From Planctomycetaceae bacterium (GTDB taxonomy: Bacteria > Planctomycetota > Planctomycetia > Pirellulales > Pirellulaceae), in assembly GCA_022614795.1 (NCBI GenBank), contig JAKEHX010000557.1, positions 1 to 6,672 of the forward strand: DNA of 6,672 bases, in the 5' to 3' direction. The notes under the pieces were generated by a model. It saw only the letters and a program-made list of their open reading frames with translations. It was not told the DNA's origin and did no database searches. The position numbers were made by a program, and so were the translations under genes. The first letter of the stretch is position 1; each line of letters begins with the position of its first letter. Below are positions 6,304 through 6,672 of this stretch, in pieces.

Positions 6304-6672
6304 TCACTCCCGCTTTGGCAGCTTCGCCAATAGCCCCTTCATTTCGGCCACCACGTCTGTATGGGCTGGATCATCGGCCAGGTTCTTCATCTCGTGCGGG
6401 TCGGCTTGTTCGTCGAAGAGTACAGCGCCGGCTGCGCCGCCGCTCCACTCGCTGTAGCGCCACCGCTCGGTGCGGACTGACTGACCGCGCGCGCCGGCGT
6501 TATTGCAGACCGTGTAAGCCGGGTGCGGCCAGGCGGCCTGGGGATCTTTGACCAGCGGCACAAGGCTGTGCCCTTCGAGCCCAGCCGGTGGGGCAAGACC
6601 GCACAGCTCAGCAAGCGTCGGATAGATATCAAGTAACTGTGCGGTCCGCGGCGACGACTTGCCCGCAGCGCC
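6304..6672 (-). CDS. Sulfatase, iduronate-2-sulfatase-like, C-terminal part
   Basis: The minus-strand frame is open from the right edge of the window to the stop at 6304-6306, giving 122 residues; the N-terminal and catalytic part lies outside. Numbered from the edge, it reads through AQLLDIYPTLAELCGL (11-26), GLEGHSLVPLVKDP (31-44), HPAYTVC (50-56), SVRTERWRYSEW (65-76), then LFDEQADPHEMKNLADDP (85-102), the standard end of planctomycete type I sulfatases of the iduronate-2-sulfatase-like group. The GTG at 6559-6561 is internal, because the family sequence continues upstream of it without a break. Such enzymes are exported and remove sulfate esters from polysaccharides. The formylglycine motif (CxPxR) cannot be checked here. 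The gene is on the opposite strand to the rest and converges on the AT-rich pair. Confidence 0.93.
   Translation of the reverse strand, partial: GAAGKSSPRTAQLLDIYPTLAELCGLAPPAGLEGHSLVPLVKDPQAAWPHPAYTVCNNAGARGQSVRTERWRYSEWSGGAAGAVLFDEQADPHEMKNLADDPAHTDVVAEMKGLLAKLPKRE

Noticed and set aside
1..6672. CRISPR array, tRNA, rRNA, or full-length transposase
   Set aside because: No regularly spaced direct repeats, tRNA cloverleaf, rRNA-like stretch or transposase coding sequence was seen on either strand.

Overview
The window looks like a planctomycete chromosome (phylum Planctomycetota). The evidence is three protein families that are greatly expanded there: a DUF1549/DUF1553 (PSCyt2/PSD1) protein with a CxxCH haem motif, a DUF1501 protein with a twin-arginine signal, and an arylsulfatase of the iduronate-2-sulfatase-like type. 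Most of the window is GC-rich, with strongly GC-biased third codon positions. I would not name a genus; the order (perhaps Pirellulales) is only a guess.

Layout, left to right. (1) Bases 2-2839, plus strand: the C-terminal majority of a DUF1549-LamG-DUF1553 protein whose start lies before the window. It carries a small GC-rich palindrome inserted in frame near its 3' end. (2) Bases 2840-2988: a short intergenic gap almost filled by an 86-bp imperfect inverted repeat built from AGGAAAAT boxes. (3) Bases 2989-4443, plus strand: a complete DUF1501 protein, the usual partner of the upstream gene. (4) Bases 4444-4897: no convincing gene, but a long imperfect hairpin just after the DUF1501 stop and a second hairpin nearer the next gene. 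(5) Bases 4898-5416 and 5465-6241, plus strand: a pair of uncharacterised genes, visibly AT-richer than the rest. The first is a small three-helix membrane protein, the second a secreted protein with a Trp/Gly-rich, probably beta-stranded C-terminal domain. (6) Bases 6304-6672, minus strand: the C-terminal 122 residues of a sulfatase that continues past the window and converges on the gene pair.

How the genes may work together: DUF1549/DUF1553 and DUF1501 proteins occur as adjacent pairs throughout planctomycetes and are often found near sulfatases. By inference they form an exported, possibly haem-dependent system linked to breakdown of complex (often sulfated) polysaccharides, but their biochemistry is not settled. 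The AT-rich pair does not obviously belong to this system. Its composition, tight spacing and position suggest a separate two-gene unit placed between the DUF1501 gene and the sulfatase. It is the least explained part of the window, but nothing in the sequence proves that it is a new system.
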